From positions 1-54,133 of the forward strand of contig NZ_FULE01000052.1 in assembly GCF_900163965.1 (NCBI RefSeq): a stretch of 54,133 nt of DNA. The letters run 5' to 3'. The notes below the pieces were generated by a model that saw only the letters and a program-made list of their open reading frames with translations, was not told where the DNA came from and searched no databases. The DNA is from Vibrio ruber DSM 16370 (GTDB lineage: Bacteria > Pseudomonadota > Gammaproteobacteria > Enterobacterales > Vibrionaceae). The position numbers and the translations under genes are program-made. Position 1 is the stretch's first letter. Each line of letters starts with the position of its first letter. Shown in pieces: positions 16,898-24,792 of this stretch.

Positions 16898-18532
16898 ATG
16901 CATTTAGAGCGAGTCGAAATATCCGGCTTCCGCGGAATCCGTCGTTTATCACTGAGTTTAGAAGCGCTCACCACTTTAATCGGAGAAAACACCTGGGGAA
17001 AGTCTTCATTGTTGGATGCCCTTAGTATTGCTCTCCCGCCTGACGGTAACCTGTATCATTTTTTGCTACAGGATTTTCATGTCAATTACGCAGTTTCCCA
17101 ACCACAGACTCAACATCTGCAAATCGTACTCAGCTTTATCACAACCGAGAAAAATGAGCCAAAGTCCGGTCGATACCGCAGACTCAAACCTCTCTGGCAA
17201 CCGGCTGCTCGCGGATTCAGCCGGATCATTTATCGGATCAGCGGCACCCGGGAGCAGGATCGCATCACTACCGTGCATCATTTTCTTGATCAGGATGGCG
17301 AACCACTCAAACTACATCATTCAGAAAAACTCGCCCAAGAGTTAAGTAGTCTCCACCCTGTTCTCCGGCTCAGAGATTCCCGACATTTCGAAGACTCAAC
17401 CAATGGCAACAATCACAGTCGGAATGCCAGAATAGAGAAGAGAATCGATAACACCTGTCGGCGCTTGCTGGCAACACCGGGGCATGTCAACAAAGGGGAA
17501 ATCAAAAGCAGCCTCAATGCAATGAATTCACTGGTTGAACACTACTTCTCGTTTAAAAGCCGAAGTAAAAAAAAGCCGGTGTTTGAGAGGAACAGTCTGG
17601 TTTACGCTTCTCCCGCATCAGAAAAAACCTTCATTCAATATATTGAAGAAACCAAAAATCGTCAGAGTCGTCTGCTATTGATGCGCTTGCTGAACGCCTA
17701 TCTACAAGCCAAAGGCCCGACCGATCTCCGCCGGTGTGCGCGTCCGATTCTCATCATTGAAGATCCGGAAGGCCGGTTACACCCGACGCATTTGGCACGA
17801 GCCTGGACAATTTTACAATTACTGCCGATGCAAAAGATTCTCACCACCAACAGTGGCGAGTTGCTTGCTGCCGTCCCACTCTATTCCATCCGGCGACTGG
17901 TCAGAATGACAGACCGAACCAAAGCGATGTCTGTCCCGGAAAAAATATTGTCTCAGGACGACCTGCGTCGTATCGGCTTTCATATTCGTTTTCATCGCTC
18001 CAGTGCGTTATTCGCCCGCTGTTGGTTATTGGTCGAAGGCGAAACTGAAGTCTGGCTGTTTAGTGAACTGGCTCGCCAGTGTGGTTATGACTTAATGGCT
18101 GAAGGAATCCAGATCATTGAATTTGCGCAATCCGGGCTTAAATCGTTGATTAAAGTTGCCAAAGCATTCGGGATCGACTGGCATGTTGTCACGGATGGTG
18201 ATTCAGCGGGTAAGAAATATGCGGCAACCGTCCGTTCACAACTGGGGCACGATCAGATATTACACCGCCTGACCGAACTTCCGGATCGCGATATCGAACA
18301 CTTCTTATATAACAACGGTTTTGAATCTTTCTTTAAAGATATGCTGAGAATCCCCCATGATCACCCGATTCCCGCCAAAAAAGTCGTCATGCGGGTTCTC
18401 AAGAAATATGCAAAACCAGATTTGGCACTCGCGATCGTCTCTTATTGTGAGCAACGCGGTGTGGTCTGTATTCCTCCGGAACTCAGAAAAACACTGAAGC
18501 GCGTTGTCACAATGGCAAATGGCAATACCTGA
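16898..18532 (+). CDS. ybjD: OLD-family ATPase/TOPRIM nuclease-like protein YbjD
   Basis: The start at 16898 is chosen because AGGAAG lies six bases before it; an ATG six bases earlier abuts that site. The 544 residues hold an SMC-like ATPase: N-terminal FRGIRRLSLSLE, Walker A GENTWGKS (29-36), and Walker B ILIIEDPEGRLHPTH near 284-298. A TOPRIM domain follows with VEGETE (E380) and DGDSAG (about 433). OLD-family proteins are DNA nucleases; YbjD is a widespread chromosomal member of unclear role. There is no Gabija GajB helicase or reverse transcriptase next to it, so context does not mark it as a defence gene. Confidence 0.87.
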   Translation: MHLERVEISGFRGIRRLSLSLEALTTLIGENTWGKSSLLDALSIALPPDGNLYHFLLQDFHVNYAVSQPQTQHLQIVLSFITTEKNEPKSGRYRRLKPLWQPAARGFSRIIYRISGTREQDRITTVHHFLDQDGEPLKLHHSEKLAQELSSLHPVLRLRDSRHFEDSTNGNNHSRNARIEKRIDNTCRRLLATPGHVNKGEIKSSLNAMNSLVEHYFSFKSRSKKKPVFERNSLVYASPASEKTFIQYIEETKNRQSRLLLMRLLNAYLQAKGPTDLRRCARPILIIEDPEGRLHPTHLARAWTILQLLPMQKILTTNSGELLAAVPLYSIRRLVRMTDRTKAMSVPEKILSQDDLRRIGFHIRFHRSSALFARCWLLVEGETEVWLFSELARQCGYDLMAEGIQIIEFAQSGLKSLIKVAKAFGIDWHVVTDGDSAGKKYAATVRSQLGHDQILHRLTELPDRDIEHFLYNNGFESFFKDMLRIPHDHPIPAKKVVMRVLKKYAKPDLALAIVSYCEQRGVVCIPPELRKTLKRVVTMANGNT

Positions 18533-18583
18533 CGTCAGTCAGGCTATTTACCGACATACCTTTGCCCACGACACGCGAAAAAT

Positions 18584-19489
18584 TTATCGCAGGAGAGATC
18601 GGCCTTCAACCATATGCTGGCCGGTCGTCCGGATACAGTCGATTAATGGATGTTCACCGACATCGGCACGCCAGATAAAAGATAAACTCCGATCCATTTT
18701 CAATGCCGGAACATTCAAGGCGACTAACTGGTTGCTTTCAATTAACGGCTTCACTTCAAGGTACGGTAAGCAGGTCAAATAATCTGAATGCGCTGTCAGG
18801 CTGCAAAGTAACGGCACAAAATCGTACTCACGCCAGACATCCAGTTGAGGGACATAAGGGTGAATGGCACTTTCGAACACCATCCGAGTCCCCGACCCGG
18901 GTTCTCGCAATACCCAGCGTGCTTGGGCCAGTAACTCGAAACTGACAGACGGCAGACTGGCATACGGATGATCGGGGGCGGCAACAATCGTCAGTTGATC
19001 ACTACACCAGATCTCCTGACATAAACGATGATCATCACAACGACCTTCAATGATCCCTAAATCACTGCGGTAATTAAGGACATCTTCAATGACATTATGT
19101 GAGCTTTTGACACTGACTTTGATCCGAACATCCGGGTAACGGTGATCCAACAGACTGATCAACTCCGGAAGCAGATGCTCCGCCGGCGTCTGGCTGACAC
19201 ATAATGTCAGATCACCGCTAATCCCCTGCAAATCAAAAAAACCGGTTTCGATCTGCCGGGCATCTTGCAGCAAACGTCTTGCCCGTGGTCGCAGCCACTC
19301 TCCCCAGTGAGTCAGTCGCATCTGCTTACCCTGTCGTTCGAATAATGAACGTCCCAGAATTTTCTCCAGTTGTGATAAAGACATACTGGTTGCAGACTGC
19401 GTCAGTGACAAGTAATCCGCAGCCTGACTGACACTGCCGTATTCAGCAATCGCATCAAAGACAGCGATCTGTTTTAATGTATATCTCAC
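18584..19489 (-). CDS. LysR-family regulator (YeiE-like), divergent from focA
   Basis: 301 residues from a GTG at 19489, beginning (V)RYTLKQIAVFDAIAEYGSVS, which matches the usual start of YeiE proteins; an AGGT ribosome site lies upstream. A longer frame back to 19522 adds 11 residues unlike the family. The helix-turn-helix is at about 15-60 (SQAADYLSLTQSATSMSLSQ), with the effector domain beyond 85. It faces focA across a short divergent region with two perfect inverted repeats, so it probably controls focA and itself. In enterics YeiE responds to sulfite; the ligand here is not known. Confidence 0.87.
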   Translation of the reverse strand: MRYTLKQIAVFDAIAEYGSVSQAADYLSLTQSATSMSLSQLEKILGRSLFERQGKQMRLTHWGEWLRPRARRLLQDARQIETGFFDLQGISGDLTLCVSQTPAEHLLPELISLLDHRYPDVRIKVSVKSSHNVIEDVLNYRSDLGIIEGRCDDHRLCQEIWCSDQLTIVAAPDHPYASLPSVSFELLAQARWVLREPGSGTRMVFESAIHPYVPQLDVWREYDFVPLLCSLTAHSDYLTCLPYLEVKPLIESNQLVALNVPALKMDRSLSFIWRADVGEHPLIDCIRTTGQHMVEGRSLLR

Positions 19490-19546
19490 CGATTGACCTA
19501 TCGTTATTGTGCATCCACTCAAACTTCATTTTACGGCCCTTCTGGC

Positions 19547-19569
19547 AACTATCAATCAAATTGATAGTT
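19547..19569. promoter_or_regulatory. Candidate LysR operator in the focA divergent region
   Basis: AACTATCAA-TCAAA-TTGATAGTT is a perfect 9-bp inverted repeat. It contains a T-N11-A core as expected for LysR-type regulators and lies 58 bases before the LysR start and 110 before focA. Confidence 0.6.
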
Positions 19570-19627
19570 ATATTCAGAATTACCGATTTACCGTATGGTG
19601 TAAAATTAGGTACTCTATGCACAGGAA

Positions 19628-19641
19628 TGTGCTGTAGCACA
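19628..19641. promoter_or_regulatory. Second palindrome before focA
   Basis: TGTGCTGTAGCACA pairs TGTGCT with AGCACA around a GT centre. It lies 37 bases upstream of the focA start and overlaps the likely transcription start region. The binding factor is unknown; it does not match the FNR consensus. Confidence 0.4.
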
Positions 19642-19678
19642 CAATTTAAACGCTTTGAGTTATATCTGGAGAGCCCAT

Positions 19679-20572
19679 ATGGCGAACAATACCGATTACT
19701 TAACGCCTGCTGAAATGATGGTTGAAGCAGAACACTACGCCAATAGTAAAACCAAGAAATCAACAGGGACGATTTTAGGACTCGGGATCATGGCTGGCCT
19801 GTTTATCGGGCTTGCATTTGTATTTTATATTACAGTCACAACAGGCTCTGCTGATATTCCTTGGGGGTTGGCAAAACTGGCCGGAGGCATCGCTTTCAGC
19901 CTGGGGTTAATTCTGGTGGTGATATGCGGCGGAGAGCTTTTTACCAGCTCCGTACTCACCATTCTTGCCCGCGCAAACCGACAAGTGAATACCTCTCAGA
20001 TGCTGACAATCTGGGGCAAGGTCTATGTCGGTAACTTTTTGGGTGCCATGTTACTGCTCGTCTTAGTGATGGCAGCCGGGTTATACGGCAGCGCACACGG
20101 ACAATGGGGCCTCAATGCACTGAATATCGCACAACACAAACTCCACCACACTTTTATTCAGGCTTTTGCCCTCGGCATTTTGTGTAACCTGTTGGTCTGC
20201 CTTGCTGTGTGGTTAACATTCAGTTCAAAAAATGCAGCCACCAAAGCAATGATGACAATTTTACCTGTAGCACTGTTCGTTTCTTCAGGTTTTGAGCACT
20301 GTGTGGCCAATATGTTTATGGTGCCATTAGGAATTGCAATTCAGACATTCGCACCGGATAGTTTCTGGCACGCTATTGGTACTGATGCAAGCCAATATGC
20401 TGATCTGACCGTTTCTCACTTTGTATTTGCCAACCTCATCCCTGTAACGCTTGGCAATATTGTCGGTGGTGCTTTCCTTGTTGGTTTAGGCAACTGGTTG
20501 GTATTCAGCTGCCCGTCTCAGAAAAAGTCTGTCTCAACCAATCAAATTGACGCTCTGAAAAATGATGCCTGA
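19679..20572 (+). CDS. focA: Formate/nitrite transporter (FocA type)
   Basis: 297 residues from ATG 19679, which follows CTGGAGAG; a TTG 24 bases earlier is not needed. Six membrane helices and the FNT signature regions are present: SSGFEHCVANMFMVP near the fifth helix (with the channel His) and NLIPVTLGNIVGGAFLVGL in the sixth. This channel moves formate, or possibly nitrite, across the inner membrane. No pflB follows, so it is not the usual focA-pfl unit; control likely comes from the divergent LysR gene. Confidence 0.88.
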   Translation: MANNTDYLTPAEMMVEAEHYANSKTKKSTGTILGLGIMAGLFIGLAFVFYITVTTGSADIPWGLAKLAGGIAFSLGLILVVICGGELFTSSVLTILARANRQVNTSQMLTIWGKVYVGNFLGAMLLLVLVMAAGLYGSAHGQWGLNALNIAQHKLHHTFIQAFALGILCNLLVCLAVWLTFSSKNAATKAMMTILPVALFVSSGFEHCVANMFMVPLGIAIQTFAPDSFWHAIGTDASQYADLTVSHFVFANLIPVTLGNIVGGAFLVGLGNWLVFSCPSQKKSVSTNQIDALKNDA

Positions 20573-20617
20573 ACATTTGTAGACACCAATCATCAATACA
20601 AAACTGATATTAAATCC

Positions 20618-20652
20618 GATCAAAAAAGCCTCTCAGATGAGAGGCTTTGCTT
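20618..20652 (+). terminator. Terminator between focA and yceI
   Basis: AAAGCCTCTC-AGAT-GAGAGGCTTT forms a 10-bp stem; flanking A and T runs make it usable from both sides. Confidence 0.85.
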
Positions 20653-20671
20653 TATGTATATCACAATTGAC

Positions 20672-21241
20672 TTACTTTTTAATGCCTTCAACATAAAGTT
20701 GCATATCAACTGTCTCAACCATGTCCATCGCTTTGATACCAAAGTCAGACAGCTGTAGTGTCGTTGTCCCTTCAAAGCCAGCACGCTCACCGCCCCATGG
20801 ATCCGGGCCGGCACCGATCAGTTCTGCATCGATACTGATTGGTTTGGTTTGACCGTGCAGTGTCAGATCACCATTGATGATAAACTCACCATCGCCCTGA
20901 TCTTCAATACTGGTGCTTTTAAACGTTGCGGTTGAATACTTACTTGCATCAATGAATTCTCCGCCACGAAGGTGCTTATCTCGTTCTGCGTGATTTGAAT
21001 CCAGAGATGTTGTATCGACTTTAACCTCAACCTTCGATGCACTCAGGTTCTTCGGATCATAAGAAAATGTTCCGTCAAAGGTATTGAAACGTCCCTGAAT
21101 ATAACTGTATCCCAAATGGCTCACAGTGAAGTTAATTGACGCGTGACCACCTTCTGTGTCGATAACATAATCGGCAGCCGTTGCACCAAAAGATAAAGTT
21201 GTCGCTAATGCCAACCCTGTTGCTAGTAATGATTTTTTCAT
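20672..21241 (-). CDS. yceI: YceI-family periplasmic protein
   Basis: 189 residues with a clear Sec signal peptide (MKKSLLATGLALATTLSFGA, cleaved after ATAA). The mature part is a lipocalin-like YceI domain (YVIDTEGGHASINFTVSHLG at the start, FIINGDLTLHGQTKPISIDAE later), a fold that binds isoprenoid quinone-like lipids in the periplasm. Its start overlaps the cytochrome b561 stop by four bases, so the two are translated together, as in E. coli yceJ-yceI. Confidence 0.93.
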   Translation of the reverse strand: MKKSLLATGLALATTLSFGATAADYVIDTEGGHASINFTVSHLGYSYIQGRFNTFDGTFSYDPKNLSASKVEVKVDTTSLDSNHAERDKHLRGGEFIDASKYSTATFKSTSIEDQGDGEFIINGDLTLHGQTKPISIDAELIGAGPDPWGGERAGFEGTTTLQLSDFGIKAMDMVETVDMQLYVEGIKK

Positions 21242-21780
21242 GATTTAGATGCTCCTATCATTTTTCGTAATGTATCATCTTTGGAAATAAAGTGATGTTG
21301 TAGGGCTGCCAAGACATGCAGAACAACCATAATGATCAATGTCCAAGCCGCAATTTCGTGAACAACGCCCGCCAGATCTGCCTGCCCTTCAAAAAGCGCA
21401 CCGGCACCGGGAATTGTAAACCAGTTAAACACATCAATACCCCGGCCATCTTCTGTAGAAATCAGATAACCAGAGATAAAGATAATGAATAAATCAAGAT
21501 ACATCGTGTGATGAACCGCTTTCGATGCAATCTTTTCAAAACGAGACCCTGTCACTTTTGGTGACACCGTTGAGGCTTTCCAAATCACACGGAAAATAGT
21601 CAAAAGTGCCAAAAGTATCCCGACAGATTTATGTAAAAAAGGCGCCTCGTGATACCAAGTGCTGTAGTAAGACAGATCAACCATCCAGACACCAACAGCA
21701 AACATCCCCACAATAACAATTGCCGATAACCAGTGAATGATCCTGGCGACAAGATTATAGTTTTTAACATCAGTGCTCAT
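21238..21780 (-). CDS. yceJ: Cytochrome b561 (YceJ-like)
   Basis: 180 residues with four membrane helices and paired histidines for two b-type haems: IIHWLSAIV near 15, HHTMYLDLF near 90, and VVHEIAAWTLI with VVLHVLAALQHH in the last half. Such proteins pass electrons between quinol and periplasmic partners; YceJ is the companion of YceI. The gene is upstream of yceI in a two-gene operon with an ATGA overlap. Confidence 0.9.
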   Translation of the reverse strand: MSTDVKNYNLVARIIHWLSAIVIVGMFAVGVWMVDLSYYSTWYHEAPFLHKSVGILLALLTIFRVIWKASTVSPKVTGSRFEKIASKAVHHTMYLDLFIIFISGYLISTEDGRGIDVFNWFTIPGAGALFEGQADLAGVVHEIAAWTLIIMVVLHVLAALQHHFISKDDTLRKMIGASKS

Positions 21781-22177
21781 ATCGGCCCTTCCTGACTGTA
21801 TATTTGCTCATAACGACAGTTCTCCGAATGAAAAACAATTGTTATTTCCATCGTACTTATTAGTAGAAATTGGTCTATCCTTACTTTCTTTAATAAGTAT
21901 TTCTTATAAATATTTCATCGAACACCTCAATAAATTGACAAACTTATTCTAATTTCTTGAACTATAAACATACAATTGCATAGAGATCACATTGCACATT
22001 ATAGATGTCCCTATTTTAAACGCCCTCTCCCCGAACAAATGAGTAGATAGAAAGGCACCGAAAACATCACAAAAACTTAAGATATTTAGTCGGATCGCTC
22101 GCTGAAAAGAACAAAAAAAGTCGAGTTCAGTATAAAATATGCTACGCTGAGTTCTGTTCTCACAAGGAGTGTTAATC
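21781..22177. other. Divergent promoter region, no gene seen
   Basis: About 400 bases of AT-rich sequence between the yceJI operon and the unrecognised gene at 22178. A CAGTATAAAATATGCTACGC segment near 22130 could hold the promoter of the latter. I see no coding frame or strong hairpin here. Confidence 0.5.
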
Positions 22178-22813
22178 TTGTTATTGGATATCCTGATTCA
22201 AAGTGTTAATGAGTTTCAATCTGACTGTCTGAAGTTATGTGAAAAACACTATCCGACAATTCATAATCAGGGAATGACGGAACATCACCTTGCCAAAGCA
22301 TTTTCCAGACGACTTGCCCGAACGCTGATTGAATTCGGCCATTCTTGTGAATACATGCCGATTGACCTGCATATTCACCATGAACTCCCTCATCATTTTC
22401 GGGTCACCTCAGAAATAGGCACCGTGTGGATCTTAACGCATCATCTCGTCAGTGCCGGAAAGACATGCCGGGACAAACTTGTTCAAGATATTGCGCTCTG
22501 GAAAGAAGAATATGCCTATGCCATTCAACCCTCAGATCTGTTACTGCTACTGGCTGATCACTGGATTTCGCGCAGAACCACCAGCCGGGAGTTACTCTAT
22601 TGGTGGATGGGACAATTACCGGACGAGCTGGCCGAATACAATGCACAGGGAATTACCCTGTATGAAAGTGACTCACTGCTAAGCCAACATATAGAAACCT
22701 GCTATGCAGTTTCGCCTTGCTATATTAAATATGGCCACCCACTGCGACGTTCAAAAGATCAACAGTTGGTACGCAAATACATTCAATTATATGCAGTTTT
22801 ACAGTGGGCCTGA
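22178..22813 (+). CDS. Unrecognised soluble protein, 211 residues
   Basis: I do not recognise this family. A TTG at 22178 is chosen because AAGGAG lies eight bases upstream; a GTG at 22169 overlaps that site. The protein has no signal peptide or membrane helix. It is histidine-rich near residues 65-75 (IDLHIHHELPHHF) and has a conserved-looking aromatic patch LLADHWISRRTTSRELLYWW. The cluster of H/D/E residues could bind metal, but no known active-site pattern is seen. It stands alone between the yceJI operon and gap. Confidence 0.6.
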   Translation: MLLDILIQSVNEFQSDCLKLCEKHYPTIHNQGMTEHHLAKAFSRRLARTLIEFGHSCEYMPIDLHIHHELPHHFRVTSEIGTVWILTHHLVSAGKTCRDKLVQDIALWKEEYAYAIQPSDLLLLLADHWISRRTTSRELLYWWMGQLPDELAEYNAQGITLYESDSLLSQHIETCYAVSPCYIKYGHPLRRSKDQQLVRKYIQLYAVLQWA

Positions 22814-23159
22814 GATCTATATAACCACACCTCAATAAAACAGTCTGCTCAACCAACCATCGGGTCAAAAATATCACGCCTGCGGGGTTACACAAGATTA
22901 TAGTTCACGCTCCCATCGATATTTTCACCATTTAAAAAACTACTTTCTTATCTATTTACAGAAAAAAATATCGTTTTATTTTTACTAGGAAAATAAAACA
23001 ACTCAGATTAGAATCGCCTCCCATAAAAATTCATAACAAAAGTCATCACCTGCAACAGTCTCCTGCAACAAGAGAATTGTTGCGATACAGGTCATGACAG
23101 GATTCATACCTCAGGTATGAACTTAAGCTCAACGTAAACAATAAAAAGGTCCCTGAATC
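22814..23159. promoter_or_regulatory. gap leader/promoter region with two hairpins
   Basis: 346 bases without a gene. Shortly before gap are two perfect inverted repeats: GCAACAA-GAGAA-TTGTTGC (23065-23083) and TTCATACCT-C-AGGTATGAA (23103-23121). CCTGCAAC also occurs twice (23049, 23062). These may be regulator sites or structures in the mRNA leader. Confidence 0.5.
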
Positions 23160-24596
23160 ATGAGCCCAGAGAAACATCTACTCGACTGGCACGCTGGCCA
23201 AACGATTGCGGAATCCATGTCGCCCCTGATCGGACAGTTATATCGCAACCGGGGTGTCGAAATTATTTTATTCGGAAAAACGCTGATTAACGCCGCAACG
23301 ATTGAAATCATTAAAACGCACCGGATTGCCCGTCGCTATATTGGTTCTCCCCTTGATTTACAACAAACACTCCCTGTTTTACAACAGCTCGCACAGTTAG
23401 AATTAGCCCCATGCCGTATCGATATCGGTCAACTCGCCCACCGATACTGGCAACATCACGACGATGAAGCCGGCCTGAAGGATTATTTACAAACAACGCT
23501 TCACAATACCTTGAATAACACCCCGAGAGCCGCGCAAAAAGATGTTGTGCTGTATGGCTTCGGTCGGATTGGTCGTTTACTGGCGCGCTTGCTAATCGAA
23601 AAAAGCGGCCCCGGTTATCCGTTACGTTTACGGGCGATTGTGGTACGCGGCGGAAAGGACGGTGATTTGGAGAAACGAGCCAGTTTACTCCGTCGTGACT
23701 CGGTTCACGGTCTGTTCAACGGCAGTATCACGGTAGATCATGAGCGTAAAGCCATCATTGCCAATGGCAACTATATTCAGGTTATCTATGCCAGTCAGCC
23801 ACAAGACATCAACTATACCGACTATGGGATTGATGATGCCCTTATCGTAGACAATACGGGAGTCTGGCGCGATCAAGAAGGGTTAAGTCAGCACCTGCAA
23901 TGTCAAGGCGCGGCCAAAGTGCTCCTGACAGCACCGGGCAAAGGTGAGATGAAGAATATTGTCTTTGGGGTGAATGAATCGACCATTCTGCCTGATGACA
24001 CCATCATTTCAGCCGCAAGCTGTACCACCAATGCTATAACACCGGTCTTAAAAGCGGTTCATGATCAGTATGGGATTGTATCGGGTCACATTGAAACGGT
24101 TCATTCATTTACTAACGATCAGAATTTGATCGATAATTTTCATAGCGGTGAGCGTCGCGGGCGGAGTGCTTCACTCAATATGGTACTGACCTCAACCGGT
24201 GCCGCTAAAGCTGTCGCAAAAGCTCTGCCGGAACTTGCCGGAAAACTGACGGGAAATGCGATCCGGGTACCGACGCCGAATGTCTCGATGGCAGTTGCCA
24301 ACCTCAATCTGGCAAAAGATACCGACAAAAAAACCCTGAATCACTATCTGCGGGATATCGCGCTGAATTCACCACTGGCACCACAGATTGATTACACTGA
24401 ATCCACAGAAATTGTCTCAACCGATTTAGTCGGCTCACGCTATGCCGGAGTCATTGATGGTGCAGCGACCATTGCTCAAGATTCACGCTGTGTTCTGTAT
24501 ATCTGGTATGACAATGAATTTGGCTACAGTGGTCAGGTGATTCACTGTATGGAACAGATGATGGGGGTTCGTTACAAAACCTACCCGATACAATAA
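23160..24596 (+). CDS. gap: Glyceraldehyde-3-phosphate dehydrogenase, N-terminally extended form
   Basis: 478 residues, against about 335 for classical GAPDH. The catalytic core starts with the NAD-binding GFGRIGR at 133-139; the active cysteine is C288 in SAASCTTNAITP, with H315 as its partner. The first 125 residues form an extra helical region (MSPEKHLLDWHAGQTIAESM...) found in a recognised long GAPDH group of marine gammaproteobacteria. It reversibly oxidises glyceraldehyde-3-phosphate to 1,3-bisphosphoglycerate in the cytoplasm. The role of the extension is not known. AAAGG lies before the ATG, and two hairpins precede the gene. Confidence 0.92.
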   Translation: MSPEKHLLDWHAGQTIAESMSPLIGQLYRNRGVEIILFGKTLINAATIEIIKTHRIARRYIGSPLDLQQTLPVLQQLAQLELAPCRIDIGQLAHRYWQHHDDEAGLKDYLQTTLHNTLNNTPRAAQKDVVLYGFGRIGRLLARLLIEKSGPGYPLRLRAIVVRGGKDGDLEKRASLLRRDSVHGLFNGSITVDHERKAIIANGNYIQVIYASQPQDINYTDYGIDDALIVDNTGVWRDQEGLSQHLQCQGAAKVLLTAPGKGEMKNIVFGVNESTILPDDTIISAASCTTNAITPVLKAVHDQYGIVSGHIETVHSFTNDQNLIDNFHSGERRGRSASLNMVLTSTGAAKAVAKALPELAGKLTGNAIRVPTPNVSMAVANLNLAKDTDKKTLNHYLRDIALNSPLAPQIDYTESTEIVSTDLVGSRYAGVIDGAATIAQDSRCVLYIWYDNEFGYSGQVIHCMEQMMGVRYKTYPIQ

Positions 24597-24697
24597 CCAG
24601 TTTCGTCTCCACAACATAACAATAATAACCGAACGATGTCTCGGTTTAGCGCATCTCCTTTGCGTGTACCCACGACATCGATCATGCACCTGAGTGC

Positions 24698-24730
24698 TTG
24701 CCGCTTTCTCAACCAAAGCGGCTTTTTTTT
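24698..24730 (+). terminator. Terminator after gap
   Basis: GCCGCTTT-CTCAACC-AAAGCGGC followed by eight T residues is a textbook intrinsic terminator. Confidence 0.9.
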
Positions 24731-24757
24731 GACTATCATTCAGCTCAGAGAATCGTG

Positions 24758-24792
24758 TTCATGAAAATGAAGAGGATTCATGAAAATGAAGA
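24758..24792. repeat. Short direct repeat at the yejF 3' end
   Basis: TTCATGAAAATGAAGA occurs twice with a 19-base period. The second copy covers the last codons of yejF, so the downstream copy looks like a local duplication of the gene's end. Confidence 0.7.

Noticed and set aside
16898..18532. OLD-family ATPase as part of a Gabija-type defence system
   Set aside because: No UvrD-like GajB or reverse transcriptase is adjacent, and the protein fits the housekeeping YbjD group.
21540..21580. TGTCAC-N5-GTGACA inside cytochrome b561
   Set aside because: Half-sites are in the reverse order compared with GTGACANTGTCAC, and it lies in coding sequence.
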